Below the pieces are notes generated by a model. It had not been told where the DNA came from. It did no database searches and worked only from the letters and a program-made list of their open reading frames with translations. A DNA stretch of 64,000 bases. Origin: Plicaturopsis crispa FD-325 SS-3 (taxonomy: Eukaryota > Basidiomycota > Agaricomycetes > Amylocorticiales > Amylocorticiaceae). Within the stretch, counting starts at the first letter, position 1. Each line of letters begins with the position of its first letter. The stretch covers positions 690,810 through 754,809 of the forward strand of contig KN832564.1 of assembly GCA_000827205.1 (NCBI GenBank). The letters are read 5' to 3'. Made by a program: the position numbers and the translations under genes. This document shows, piece by piece, positions 21,748 to 33,571 of the stretch.

Positions 21748-22753
21748 ATCCTCATTATCAATAGACACGGAAAGTATAGACTGACTAGAATGACTTGAAG
21801 TTGTATACCTACCCCGATCGACCTAGGCTTGACCTTTCCACTGTACTCGCTTCCTCGCGGTTTCTCGATCGCTCTGCAACTTTCAACTATCAACCATTCA
21901 CTAGTACTGACTCGGCACTTGCACTTGAAGTATTAGTACGTCGTACGTGACATCCACTCTCATTTTCGAATCCGGCTTATATCGCAAACTCGGAAAGTGC
22001 CATAACCTAATCCTGTAACATGGTACCCGGTACGTACATATGAACTCCGCATAAGTAATCCACTGCCTGGTCAAGTTGCACAAGGCCACTCGCTGTCGTA
22101 GTCAGGCTCAAGTCATGATCATATCCAAGAATGGCACCGACATCTCACAAACTCCTACGAACCGGTAGTACCATGCCGGTGCCGTGCCCAACCCTCAGGA
22201 TTCTCCTCCTAATCAACAAGTCGAGACGAATCGAAAGCTACGGCGAATGGCGTGATTAGGTATGGGGCTCTCATACCAGAGTCTCGAAGCTGTCTCCTTT
22301 CAGCGTACTTGTCTCCTTGTCTCCTTCCAGCGTCATAGCCCTCGGCCTTCAAGGCCAACTTGTGAGTGTGCACGTCTATACTTCCTTTCGGCAGCGCACT
22401 GACGCGTCCAATTAATTTTCTAGTGTAACCCCGAGTGCGACTTTCCCAGCAAAGCAGGCCAGGTGCACTCATGCCCTTCCATAACCTTACGGCACAACTC
22501 TCACTTCGTCATGGGGTGCCGTGAGTCGGAAGGTGACAACACTCGATTTACGCCTTGTACCAGATACACATGGGTAGACCCACCAGCCTCCGAGGACCCA
22601 CTCTCCCCCGAGTGCATTATTCATGAACTTCTCAGTCTATAGCACCTACTGCTGCTAGGACTGCTGGGAGATATAAAAGAGGGCTCTTTCTTGTGCAGGT
22701 AATGCATTGTCAAAGCATCTGCCAACGACATCGACACATAGACGGATACAAGA
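21748..22753. other. Intergenic, 1 kb, with aldo-keto reductase promoter at its right end
   Basis: No coding signal. Around 22270-22330 there is a short repetition of tgtctccttt/tgtctccttg. Confidence 0.4.
22672..22678 (+). promoter_or_regulatory. TATA box of the aldo-keto reductase
   Basis: TATAAAA lies 76 nt upstream of the ATG at 22754, a normal distance for a TATA promoter with a short 5' leader. Confidence 0.6.
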
Positions 22754-24268
22754 ATGTCTCTTCCCACACGCAAGATCGGCACCCATGATGTCACTGCCAT
22801 AGGCTACGGCGCGATGGGCATCGCAGGAACGTACGGCGCCGTCGATTCTGACGAGCAGCGTCTCGAGGTAAGTGTTCATCGCCATCTAACGCGTCGTAGC
22901 GCACTTTACCGACGTCTGGTACACCGCGACCAGTTTCTAGATGCCCTGTACGCAAAAGGGTGCACGTTCTGGGATACCGCCGATATCTACCGCGACTCTG
23001 AGGACCTCATCGGAAAGTGGTAAGTACGCCCGTATGATGTCGGTCTTGGGGAAATGATTTACTCATTCCACCCCGCGTGCAGGTTCAAACGCACTGGCAA
23101 AAGAGCGGATATTTTCCTAGCTACGAAGTTCGGATTTGCCTTCCAATCGGGTAGAGTTATCAACGGTACGCCGCAGTACATGCACCAGCAATTCAATAAA
23201 TCGCTCGAGCGGCTCGGTGTTGATTTCATTGACCTGTACTACCTGCATCGGTGCGTGTGCCGTCTTGTACACTCGTAGCGTGCATCGTGACGGTCCTAAC
23301 GATAGCGTTGCAGAGCTGATTCGACCGTTCCGATCGAGGTATCCGCCACCCTTGTGCGTTCTTAGAGAGTGCATGCTAATGGTTTGCGAACACTAGATAA
23401 CGGTCGGAGCTATGACTGAGCTCGTAAAGTACGTCCCGTCGCATGCCTCCGCCGCTAATCTATTACTGACGCCAGTGTCGTAGAGCCGGCAAAGTCAAAT
23501 ACCTAGGTCTATCCGAATGCTCCGCCGACACCCTGCGCCGCGCGCACGCCGTGCACCCCATCGCCGCCATCCAGGTCGAGTACTCGCCCTTCACGCTCGA
23601 CATCGAGTACGAGAAGTTCGGGCTCCTCAAGACCGCACGCGAGCTCGGCGTGAAAGTGATTGCATACTCCCCGCTGGGCCGCGGGCTCTTGACGGGCCGA
23701 TATGTACGCCATCTAATCGTGTCTCGACGTGTATCGCATGCGGGCTGATCGCAGTTCCCTCCTCGCAGAAATCTCCGGACGATTTCGAGGAGGGAGATTT
23801 TAGGTTGATTGTCCCCAGGTAAGGATTAGCCGCACACCTAGCGCTGTCGTAAACGTTTAAACGATCTTGACACTTCCGATCCTAGATACTCAAAGGAAAA
23901 CTTCCCCAACATTCTCAAACTTGCCGAAGCGCTGAAGGCTATCGGCGAGAAGTACAACGCAACAGCGGGTCAGGTCGCACTTGCCTGGCTCCTTGCGCAG
24001 GGAGACGACGTGATCCCGATTCCTGGAACTAAGAAACTGAAGGTGGGTTTCTCCCAGCTCTGCGATCCTCTTCGATACTAGTACTGAGGTATGGTCACAG
24101 TATCTGGACGAGAACCTCGGCGCTGCTGCACTGAAGCTCTCCGCGGACGATGTCGCTGAAGTGCGTCGGGTTGCGGAGGCGTCGGACGCTGTACTAGACG
24201 GACAGCCGCGGTACCCGCTTTCCCTGGTGGATTGCATGTTTGCTGATACCCCGCCACTTAATGCTTGA
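22754..24268 (+). CDS. Aldo-keto reductase, YakC/AKR13-like
   Basis: About nine exons encode roughly 330 residues starting [20 protein letters not shown]. The AKR tetrad is visible: Asp and Tyr in FWDTADIY, Lys in FLATKFGF, and His in DLYYLHR. Later blocks are [51 protein letters not shown] and [20 protein letters not shown], the standard NADPH-binding barrel end. The enzyme should reduce aldehydes or ketones in the cytosol. The substrate is not predictable. One exon is as short as eight or nine codons (ADSTVPIE), so exon edges between 23250 and 23480 are approximate. It is convergent with the F-box gene to the right. Confidence 0.9.
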
Positions 24269-24458
24269 ACGCCAACGCGTACGCTCGTTCTATTGTCGAA
24301 ATTGTTGTTTGCAAATGTAATCTAGGAGTATAAATACATAAAGATGTTTCGTGAATTTGGCATGGCCCGTACACAGCGCGGCTGGCCCTGAGGGCCATCT
24401 AGCGAGAAAACGACGACTTCAGAAGTCGACAAGCACCCACATTAGGAGCAATACACCC

Positions 24459-25997
24459 TCAATCCTGAAGCTTGTGCAACCACAACGGGCCTACAAAGTT
24501 ATTGGTGCATTTTAGCGACGGCCATTCCAAAGTATCAAAGCTACACATACCGACGGGGTCCTGAATATGATGGAATACAGTGGTCCACGCACCAATTACA
24601 CCAAATGGCGAGCGGACCCCGCCGACCTGGACGCCCTCGCAACTACAGAAGACCAGTGAGCATCCGAAAGGCATTGCACCATTAAGCACCTTTTACCTCC
24701 ATATCGCGTTCCCCGCCTGGCCAGCCACCTAGTAGTAGTATCTTCAGCACTCGCAGGTCCAAAGCACGCGAGTGAGGCTACTTGCAAAATGCCACCGCAC
24801 TTGATCATCCGGGGTCATCTTGACCCATCCAAACATGGTCGAATGCCCCATCATCTCGCCGACGAAATTGATCTTTGGGCGTGTCGGGTGTTCTGGATCG
24901 TGCTCCGATGATTTGTAGGCGAACTTGATCTCCAGGCTGCGGTACACTTCGGAGAACTCGGGGTCGTCGAAGAATTCTGGCTTGGGTGCGCCGGTTTCGT
25001 CGACCTGGGAGAGTCATGAGCTCGCAAGGAGGAACGCTTAGTTTGAATATATAAACGTACCCCGAAGTTGTTGAATGCTGCTTTCACGATGATATTAGCT
25101 CATATATGCATTATAGTCGTCACAGAACTGACCCAGTAGCTCGCGGTGGTCGCAGAAACAAAACCCACACTCCCATGAGCCCGCAACACCCGCCCAATCA
25201 GGCTCCGTGTCAAGATCCATCCCCTCGGGAATGACACTCTGCGTAAGCGGCAGGCGCATACAGCTCTGTGGATCCGTGTACGGTATGTCCTCGTCCAAAT
25301 CCTCCAGGCGCGCTGCGACGACATGCTGCATGGCCTGGAGCTGGTCCCAGTCTACGCGCCCCCCGCTGTCGGGTATGAAGGGTCCGAAATCGTTGTTCCA
25401 GCCGTAGTAGCGCATGTTGTACACGGCGGCGCGCGAGTGGGAGCGCTTTGCGGCGTCGAGTGGAGTGGTCCCGTGCAGGGTGTGCAGTCGGGCAAGGGTG
25501 TGGAGGTCAGAGGGGGTAGCTGCGCCTGGGGGTTTCGCGTCGAAGAACGCTCCGCTGCTGAGGTGGTCTGCAGCCCATTTGAGGTTTCTGGACACTGGCT
25601 CCCCGGACGGAGATGCGTGTGCTGGGATGTTGCAGATGAACTGCAGTAACGTGTCGACGACGCTACGTCGTTGGAGCCAGGTGTAGTGATCGGGGTGTGT
25701 GAGAACAGTCTGTGCATGAACCAATGCCTGCAGTTCGGATCGCCAGTCAAACTTGAGCTTTGGAGATCTGGGTATCCCTAGGTAGGATACGCATGTACTT
25801 GGGTGGTCGAATGGCTGCAGCAGGTATAGCTCGCGCCATAAGTGATCGTCTGCGGGCTCGTAGATGAGCGCGCGAAAGCTCCGGGCAGACTGTGCAAAGG
25901 ACGCAACGTCTTGAAGTCGGTGGTGTAAACAGAGAAGTATCTCCTCGATGATTTCTAGAGGAATGTCATAGATGTGAGGCATTGTCGTCGTCGGCAC
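24459..25997 (-). CDS. F-box protein with ligand-type C-terminal region
   Basis: The N-terminus MPHIYDIPLEIIEEILLCLH, followed by DVASFAQSARSFRALIYEP, is an F-box that would contact Skp1. The first exon (25997 to about 25136) continues through DDHLWRELYLLQPFDHP. A short exon (AAFNNFG) and a longer one (KINFVGEMMGHSTMFGWVKM) follow. The last blocks are EGVQVGGVRSPFGVIGAWTT and FHHIQDPVGPLWLHKLQD with the stop at 24461-24459. In this basidiomycete family the C-terminal part probably recognises the substrate. The splice between VRWHF and EGVQVGG is unclear. Met 25982 is an alternative start. Confidence 0.8.
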
Positions 25998-26935
25998 CCG
26001 CGAGAGTGTGAACGACGTGCATTACCAACCGATATGCGGCGCCGCCGTTTCGGACTCAATTCACAAAAGGTACGCCGTGCTATCGTTATGCGATCTTATC
26101 AAACACGGAGCCAACTTGTTGGTAGGTTGTTGGAAAGTGTACTCGCTAGATTCGTGAGAAGTTGGTTCAGTTGAACGTTGACGTCGACGAACACTCCTCA
26201 ACGTACCTCGTCGTACCTACACGTACTGGCTACAGCTTACCTGGTGCTCTTAGTCCTCTTCACTGCACCCTAAGCGTCGATTTCCAGAGCGGCCGACAGG
26301 ACCATGTCTTCGGTGAGAGTCGATTGTTAAAAAGTAGCGTGCATCTTGGAAGCGCTGAACAGTCGGCGTGTTTCCGAGTGTAGTTGACGGTCAACCTCTG
26401 CATTTAACAGCACACCAAATGCGAGCCGAGTACAAGCGTCATCGAGACTACTATTCATGAAATATTGTGCCGTCGTAATGAAACGAGCCTTTGGCAAGTG
26501 CTCGTGAATCCGTCGCGATTGGACAAGTTGGCAAGGTCGACCGTCGACGACGGTATGTGATCAGCCACAGCTGGTATTCATGGACGGGTGCGGATGCAAA
26601 CTGGATGCAACGGCGAACGCGGCTGTCTCTCAATCTGCAGCCAGCATCGAATCAGACCTCCTCGACGATCTGCCTCGCCCATCTCGCCGGCACCCTACCT
26701 TCTGAAGAATAGTCCAGGTTTTTCCTCAGTCCCGCTCAATTGCAAGCAGACGCTAGAATTCTCGAGACCGCTGTGTCTGTGTCGCTTTACACGAGGCTCG
26801 CTTCAACTTCAACCATACTCTCGAACTCGCTCGCATCGTGGTGTGGCATTACACCTCCTCGACGGCGCTCAGGCTCTCGCGATACAAACATCTTTTATCA
26901 ACGGGCGTTCTATCACACGGTCGCTCTCGTATTGA
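25998..26935. other. Divergent intergenic region and probable HMG gene leader
   Basis: No gene recognised. The right half is pyrimidine-rich and may be the 5' leader of the HMG-box gene. Confidence 0.35.
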
Positions 26936-28415
26936 ATGGACTTCAGCGACGGTACCGATCGCTATCCCGTAGCGGGCCCACCATCACCCGGGGAACATAC
27001 TTCGACCAATCCCTCGGTTGGCTCAATAACCAAAGATGCTCAGTCTCTGTCGGTGCCTAAAAGTACCCCTCATTCGAACATATTAGGTCTGTAAACTATC
27101 TTTTCTACTTCTAGTTGAAAAACTGACTTTCGATGCAGCGAACGACATCGCCGCCCTCACTGCGCAGACGCTGCACGCCGATGGAACACCGAAGCGCCCG
27201 ATGAACGCTTTCATGATCTTTGCGCGGAAAAGGCGCCCGCAGGTCGCTGAAGGAAACGAGTCCCTGCGCACGGGAGATATCAGCAAAATTTTGAGCAAAG
27301 AATGGGGCACCATGCCTGCGGTAAGTCTCATGTCTCGTCCATATGTGCCACGCGGAAATCCTGACATATTTTCGATTATGCATTCGCAGACCGACAAGCA
27401 GTTTTATTTCGACCAGGCGAAGATTCTGAAGGACAACTTTGATGCGAGATACCCCGACTATGTGTATCGGCGACGGCCCAACAACTTTCGCAAGAAGCGA
27501 GCCACGAATGACGGTATAACAATGGACAACTCAGATACTGGCGACGACATGCCTGGCATGGATCCTTCCCCTCTTAGAGGCGAACACCCAGAAGACGCGC
27601 TTGCAAGCCATTCAATGTGGCCCCCTCCATTTCCCAGACGCAATAGCAACGTTCTGCCTGCAGCCGCGGGATCGCCCTATGGTCTCTACGCGCCCTCTCC
27701 AGGAGTCTCGCGTCCCCGCAGCAAATCAAACGTCCTCTACCACGGCCCTTCCATGGGCGCATCTCCCGCTCGGTCCTCGTACATCTCCGTCGTGCATCCT
27801 CCTTCCCAGGACCTGGACCTCACCCCAACTCCGCAGAACTACTACTCCGAACAGTCCGCTGCCTATCCGTGGAACTGGGAGCACGACAGAGTCGATCGAT
27901 CGCACCTCGGGCCTCGAGAGTGGCAGGAACGGAACCCGCCCCGCCCGCAAGCCTCTACGTCGGGAAACAACGCGGATGCATCGCAGTCGTATCCCATTGG
28001 CCAGCGCCCGCGCGACTACACCTCCGGAGTCCCTGACTGGGATTTGACAGTCTCGCACAGCGCACCCGGTCCTGCCTCCCGTTTTCTTGGATACGACCTC
28101 CCGATCATGAATACGCCGTTCTATCCGAGCGAGTCCTCGCTCTCGTCGGACTACTCTAGCTCGGCAGCCTCCTCGACGTCGCATTCGAGCCGCTCTCAGT
28201 ACGACTTGTACGACCACTTTGCACCCTCGCCGTCGTCTGATACGTCTCTGTACTCCTCTTCTCCCGAAACGAAACGGGATAATGCTATGGCGTTTCAGCA
28301 GTCGTTTTTGCCGCACTCTGGCTCCGAGGTGTATATATCGCCCCAGTCATCGCCCACGCTGCTACGTCACAGTCCCGACTCGGAGATATACGAGTATGAC
28401 TTTGAAAGGCGCTGA
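26936..28415 (+). CDS. HMG-box (MATA/SOX-like) transcription regulator
   Basis: Three exons (26936-27062, 27115-27320, 27390-28415) give 452 residues. Residues about 70-145 form an HMG box of the sequence-specific type: PKRPMNAFMIFARKRRPQVA, LRTGDISKILSKEWGTMPA and KILKDNFDARYPDYVYRRRP, ending in a basic NNFRKKR. The remaining 300 residues are low-complexity and Ser/Pro/Tyr-rich with a Ser cluster (SSSAASSTSHSSRSQ), typical of activation regions. It should bind and bend AT-rich DNA in the nucleus. No homeodomain or pheromone genes lie nearby, so this does not look like a mating-type locus. It more resembles regulators of sexual development. The first intron uses the donor at 27063; the later GT at 27087 would leave only 28 nt. 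Confidence 0.9.
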
Positions 28416-29735
28416 GATTATCATCCGCATATAGATGGACCGTAGCTTGGTGTTTCTCTGTAGATTTCCTGGCGTCTTTCCCTTTCAGCCATGGACTCGT
28501 CGATACCCTGGCATTTTTTATTCCCGTACCAATAGATCCACGTGTATCATGTTTCCCTGTTGTAACGGTGTATGGTGTAGCGTAATTGTCATCTTCAATA
28601 ATATCGTGGCTATGGGCATCCTTCCTTCTTACCAGGCATTGTGGCGCCGGGGGCATGGTCGTGGGAAAATATCAGAATGTAGCGATGGCACCTTTTCTCT
28701 CGCCAAATTCCAGGTTGTCAACACCGTTCCGCAACCAGGATTTTGTATCGCCTTTTTCCTTCATGCAACAACATAACGCAACGCATATCAGCCGGACACC
28801 GTCTTGAAACGCATGCACGCGTACGGCGTACGTATGGTCGAACGAGGACAGGTGGCGCAGGATGGCACGACATTTCCGCACATACCGCTCGTTGGCGCCG
28901 CTGACCGGGTTTCGCGCCTACTATCCATGAGCACCAAGTACTCAGTGCGCATGATCCTTCCAGTTCTACGAGGCTTCGGGACCGCGCTCGAATTTCAATG
29001 CGCCAGGCGCCTCTGTCATTGTCAACCAATGCCATGGTGCTACAAGGCGGTCATGCGCGTCAGCGTCGTTCCTCTCTCCCTTAATTTGCGGAGTCTTCCA
29101 TATGCACAGCATTGTGGGGGCCAGCAATTTTCATACAGCGTCGTGTGCTGCATCAGTACTATGTTTCCGTATGTGGCCTGTGCATCTTCGCTGGACTTTG
29201 TTGATCCGTCGATCACCAACCAATTAATCTTTCCATGCACTAGCCGACCCCCTGCCCACCTTTCCATCCTCCGATTCTTTTGCTGAACATCGGCCCCATG
29301 ACCCTCCGTTTCTCGATGGGTGGCTGTCGTGGCTCATTGATGCCTTACATTCACGAATTGTATAGGATCTCATCCTCCTCGCCAGTCCAAAGCCTTTCCC
29401 GGTGGTGCCCTAATTCCCTTGGCACACATGGTATAAAAGATACAATTCAATATGTCTGGCCCAACAGTTCATCCACATCCTGGATCTTTGCCCTCCCCAC
29501 GTCATCGATCAGCCCAACTAATCGCCCTCGATCACAGTATATAACATCGTCGGTGCGTGTTTCTAAATCTTCAGCAGCGCTCCTTCACGACTTTCGCAGT
29601 TACTTTTCTCTCTCTTTCTCTCTCTTTCTCGGTACTGGTTTACCTTATTCCAAAATAATATCCACTCTTTCACGACCTTCACTCTTTCAATTAATCCTTT
29701 TAACGAAACCCTCCCCTTACGCCATCCATATCAAC
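28416..29735. other. Intergenic, 1.3 kb, upstream of the secreted repeat protein
   Basis: Open frames (for example 28804-29286 plus) have no domain signature. Two TATA candidates and a long pyrimidine-rich tract with CTCTCTTT repeats (29595-29630) precede the next gene. Confidence 0.4.
29538..29544 (+). promoter_or_regulatory. TATA-like element upstream of the secreted repeat protein
   Basis: TATATAA lies about 190 nt before the ATG at 29736 and is followed by a CT-rich leader. A second candidate, TATAAAAG, lies at 29432-29439. Which one is used cannot be told. Confidence 0.4.
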
Positions 29736-30363
29736 ATGATCTTCCCTTCGAGCACCCTCCTCGCCGCAACCCTCGCCATCACCTTGGTATCCCCCGCGTT
29801 CGCCGCACCGTACGTTCGCTCGTCGGGCTCATAAAACCGCGTGATTACTTACCGGATCTTCACGCAGTATCAGGATCCGCTCGCCGGCCGCCGTCTCTCG
29901 CGCGCTCAAAGCACGCGTCGTCAGTGCTAAGGGTGGAGCTGCCGCGCCCAAGCCCAAGGGCGCGTCGCCAATTGGGAGTGGTATCGCGGACGAGGTCGTC
30001 GATGCCGCGGGCAGCGCGTCGGAGGACGCTGTCACCGCGGGCATCCAGGCTGTCCAAGGATTATTCGGCGCTCCCGTCCAGGCGCGTGCGTCCACCGGTG
30101 GAAGGAAAACTACCGCGCCCAAAATTGCCCCCGCCAAGGGCCCATCTCCCATAGGAAGCGGTATTGCGGACGAGGTCGTCGATGCCGCGGGCAGTGCCTC
30201 TGAAGACGCTGTCACCGCGGGCATCCAGGCCGTCCAGGGAGTCTTCGGCGCTCCCGTCCAGGCGCGCGCATCCGGTGAGGCTAGCAATGTAGCGGTTACG
30301 CGGGGTATCCAGACTCTGGAGAGTTTGCTCCGCCGCGTTTTGGAGCTCGAGGGGCTGAACTAG
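29736..30363 (+). CDS. Secreted protein built of tandem ~58-residue units
   Basis: Two exons (29736-29809 and 29868-30363) encode 189 residues. The first exon is almost exactly the signal peptide (IFPSSTLLAATLAITLVSPA, then FAAP). After a short basic stretch come two nearly identical units at about 29928-30095 and 30100-30273. Each has a Lys/Pro/Gly hinge, then SPIGSGIADEVVDAAGSASE and DAVTAGIQAVQG(L/V)FGAPVQ. A third, half-length diverged copy (NVAVTRGIQTLESLLRRVLE) ends the protein. The units have no Cys, are acidic and look amphipathic-helical. I recognise no family. Some basidiomycete secreted repeat proteins are cleaved between units at dibasic sites, but no KR pair is present between units here. 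Function unknown. Confidence 0.82.
29928..30273 (+). repeat. Two direct ~170-180 bp coding repeats
   Basis: The cores beginning at about 29953 and 30133 align at an offset of 180 bp, with only scattered third-position changes over about 135 bp. The duplication looks recent compared with the diverged third half-copy. Confidence 0.85.
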
Positions 30364-32566
30364 GTTATTAATTCGTTTTTGTGGGTGTGGGGGCTTTGGG
30401 TTACATTACTGGGCGATTTTCTTACTATTTCCTACTTGTACATGTCATTTTCATGGGTTGCCTCGTTGCCCCCTCGACTGTCGAAGCTTTATACGATGTT
30501 CAAGGACATTCCAAAACTGGTACCATTCAGGGCCTCGTGGCCACATGCCACACCGCCACACCCTACACTCCATTCCGTCATCACATCGTACTTGCTCCAA
30601 CGCTCTCCGCAGCGCAGCGCAGCACCAACTTCACGAGTATAAAAGCCTGGCCAACCCATACGACGTGCATCCCCCAGCAGCGCTCACCATGCGACATCCT
30701 AGTATTCTCAACTAAATCCACTCCTTACAGGTCTTGCTTATCGCTATTCGCCTATACACACGTCCGAGTCTTCCTCGCGCACGTCCGAGTCTTCCTCCGC
30801 ACACACATCCGAGTCTTCCTCGCGCACATCCGAGTCTTCCTCCGCACACACATCCGAATCTTCCTCGCACCCCACCCCACCGTCTTTCCTTCCTACCACC
30901 CACCCCCTCACTCAGAAGTCGAAACACCCCGGTCTCCGCCCCACCCACCCCTACACAGCACTCCGCCCCCTCGCCGCCAGCCGCTCTCTGAAACGAGCGG
31001 CACCCGCATACGACGCCCCGTAAGTCCACAATTCCACCTATCTCTAATATGGAGACTATGACTCACGCTGTCAACAGTCCCGATGTGCGCACACCGAGCA
31101 GGCCAGCCCTTCCAGCCCAGGCTCTGGACCGCCGACGCCCGTCGATCCCGCTGCCGCCGCGCTGACGCAGACCACCACCCAGACCAGTGTTGCGCGCTGC
31201 TCTTTTGAGATACCTTTCTCGAGAGCTATGCTGCGACGGTGACTGGAGAGTGGTCTTCCGGCAGCGGCGGCGGCGGCGACCCGGGCATCGCGGACAAGAG
31301 CCGTGCTGATGCAGGGCACAGGCAGTCGATGCGCGCGTTTCGTTGCGAGCTTGAGGAGCGTGCGTTGAGTGCACCCGCCGTGCCGCGTCCGTTTTTACGG
31401 ATGTGGCGCCCCGCCGCGTCTATTACGGATGCAGGCCCACGGGCGTAGAGACCCCTACGTACTCCACCCGCTTACATGGGTGTCGAGTCTACATACCGCC
31501 GCAGTACCGAGCTCCATCTCTCGCGAGGTGTCGAGTCTCCCTCCGCCGTGCCCTCGAACGCGATCCACATTCGTCCGTCAACTTTCAATGTGTCGATCGT
31601 TCAACCTAGTACATTCGAGGACCGTGCATTGTGCCTAGCCACGGTACCTACTGCGCGCGTATAGCTCCATCCTCTCCTGGATGTCGAGCACCTCGTCTCG
31701 CTCGCCTGCTTCTGTAGGTTGAGCTGAGCTGTTTCCTTTGAAGTGGTCATGGTGGACATTCAGAGTCGGACAGCGAGGATTTTGGTTCGGAGAAGGCTGG
31801 CGGTAGCGATTTGGCTACATATTGGACTGTTATGTAGTGACCGAGTGTACCGTTACGGAGCGTTGAATACATTCGCATCTTTGCCTGCTCAGAACATTGG
31901 TGTCTCTTTTAGGAAGTCGACGCGCCGCAGAGTCACGTGGCAGGGTCCCCTCTTCCACCGTTCGTCGTCGTTTTCCTTGCTGCCGCCGCCGCCGTCACTA
32001 GTTGTGTAACATATGCTCTATCGACAGTAGACACGCCGTTCTGTTGTCTTCAGTGCCCACGCCATGCTACAGCCCGTCCGGAAAACAGCGTCATCGATCC
32101 CACGGCGTCGCGACCCGAGTCCGACTCTACAACAGCGCCTATCGAGCAAGAGCTCACCCGGATATGTGCGTACCCTGGGACCCAACGGATGGTGAGATGA
32201 GCAGCTGGTAGTATTACTATCACCCGCGCTGCTCCTACGGTGATATCGGTATCAGTTTGCCCGTAGGACAACTTAGTGCGAAATGATTTCGGGGACGCGT
32301 CTTCATTTCACGGTCGCTCATGTTTCCCGCTGCATGTCCAGGCCGATAGACCGAGGTCCCTGCACGTTTTCATATGCAATATTGTAGCACGACTCACCGT
32401 ACAGATGCCTCGGCCTCCCTCACCGACTCCAGTCGACGGCACACCCTCCATTTCGGCTCAACGGACAAAACTACGAGGCCGACACTGCCGACGCCTCATC
32501 GTTGCAACAATTATCCACTCGGCACACGACACGGCCACTGAACGTTCTAATGCATAGACGTTCTTG
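30364..32566. other. Gene-poor stretch with repeats and a possible small gene
   Basis: A TATAAAAG at 30638-30645 stands 44 nt before an ATG at 30689, and a Ser-rich frame (SESSSRTSESSSAHTSESSS) runs through the repeat at 30757-30870 to LKRAAPAYDAP near 31018. An intron could then join it to a further 30 codons. The link between the ATG and this frame would need an intron of only 29 nt, so I do not call a gene. From 31240 to 32560 I see nothing recognisable. Confidence 0.35.
30757..30870. repeat. Imperfect tandem repeat with unit phrase tccgagtcttcctc
   Basis: Five copies of tccgagtcttcctc (last copy tccgaatcttcctc) are separated alternately by cgcgcac and cgcacacaca, forming a composite unit of about 45 bp. 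All three plus-strand frames are open through it. Confidence 0.85.
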
Positions 32567-33297
32567 ATGGAAGACTCGGACGCATCGGGAGGGCAGGACG
32601 TACCAGTGGTCAGCATCCCTTCTATCCGTCGCCATATTCCATTTCGAGCGCCAGGGCATGTGCTGCAGATTGGTTCGACCGTGAGGCACCACTATCTGAT
32701 AACGCAGCAAGTCGAATATGGAGACATGAATCGCGCGTTCTGTACTGTGATAACGCCGGTAGCATCTCGCTATGTTCCGAAGATGGAGGAGGAGGGTGTG
32801 GTAGTGGTCTCGACGGCGTTCTGTAGTCGTATCCTCGAGGTACGCACCATCATCCGGCGATATGTTTCGCCAAGCTGACTGGGCCCGCACGACTTGAAGT
32901 TCACATGCAGATGCTCCCCCGTGCTCTGTGCGGACTCACCGCTCGGAATATCAATATCGCGGAACTATATCATCCCCAACAACGCCTGTATCCCGACTGG
33001 GACCACGGCGTGAAAAAGGGCTACATTGATGCAGACGCTAACTACGCGAACCCCTCTTCAAACACATCCGCGCGCGCAGCTGCATCCACCGCAGTAAGTA
33101 CAGTGCGGAACTTTATCTTTTGTCCTCTTCCCTTGATCTTCATCTGCCTAACTGACTCGCAACAGGAAACAAACACACACGCCGTGCACGAGTGCCACTG
33201 CCTTCCTCGCGCAAGCCATTCGCCAGTATTTACGACGCAGGACGGTGCACACGGTATCGTTGTCGGAAGGAGGAAGAAGTCTTTCCAATCTGATTAG
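32567..33297 (+). CDS. Orphan spliced gene, 195 residues
   Basis: Three exons fit cleanly: 32567-32839, 32911-33093 and 33166-33297, all phase 0, with donors GTACGC and GTAAGT and acceptors ATGCAG and AACAG. The protein starts MEDSDASGGQDVPVVSIPSI, contains ITQQVEYGDMNRAFCTVITP, then LTARNINIAELYHPQQRLYP, and ends in a basic VVGRRKKSFQSD. I see no signal peptide, membrane segment or known domain. The evidence is exon continuity only. It may be a lineage-specific gene. Confidence 0.45.
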
Positions 33298-33571
33298 ATT
33301 TCCGCGATCGATCGTTGTACGTATCTGATTAGATCAAACCTAGGAATGTTCGCCACACTTACCCGCTCCCAGTCTTTCTCTGTTTTCAGCCGCTATTCCG
33401 CAGAAATGTTCGGTTTGGTGCACAATGCACAATTAATGCGCAGGAAGCGGATGCATGTGGCCACCGAGCCCTTTTTTTCTGGCCGTTCTATAAAGTCGCC
33501 ATGGCCAGCCACTAGCTTAGGTTCTCTCCTCGCACTCGGTCCTGGTCCCCTTTGCACGCCGTCTCTTGACG

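Noticed and set aside
27087-27114. A 28 nt intron for the HMG-box gene
   Set aside because: Too short for fungal splicing. The donor at 27063 gives a 52 nt intron in the right phase.
26936-28415. Mating-type locus
   Set aside because: No homeodomain, pheromone, receptor or typical flanking genes are present near the HMG-box gene.
28804-29286. A 160-codon plus-strand open frame
   Set aside because: No domain signature and no spliced continuation. It lies in the upstream region of the secreted repeat gene.
29736-30363. Kex2-processed peptide precursor
   Set aside because: The repeat architecture is suggestive, but there are no KR or RR sites between units, so processing into peptides is not supported.
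30757-30870. CRISPR-like regular repeats
   Set aside because: Repeats are short, imperfect and without unique spacers, and the genome is eukaryotic. It is a minisatellite.
30381-31061. A 226-codon plus-strand frame through the tccgagtcttcctc repeat
   Set aside because: All three frames are open because of the repeat, so openness is not evidence. This frame has no start context or domain.
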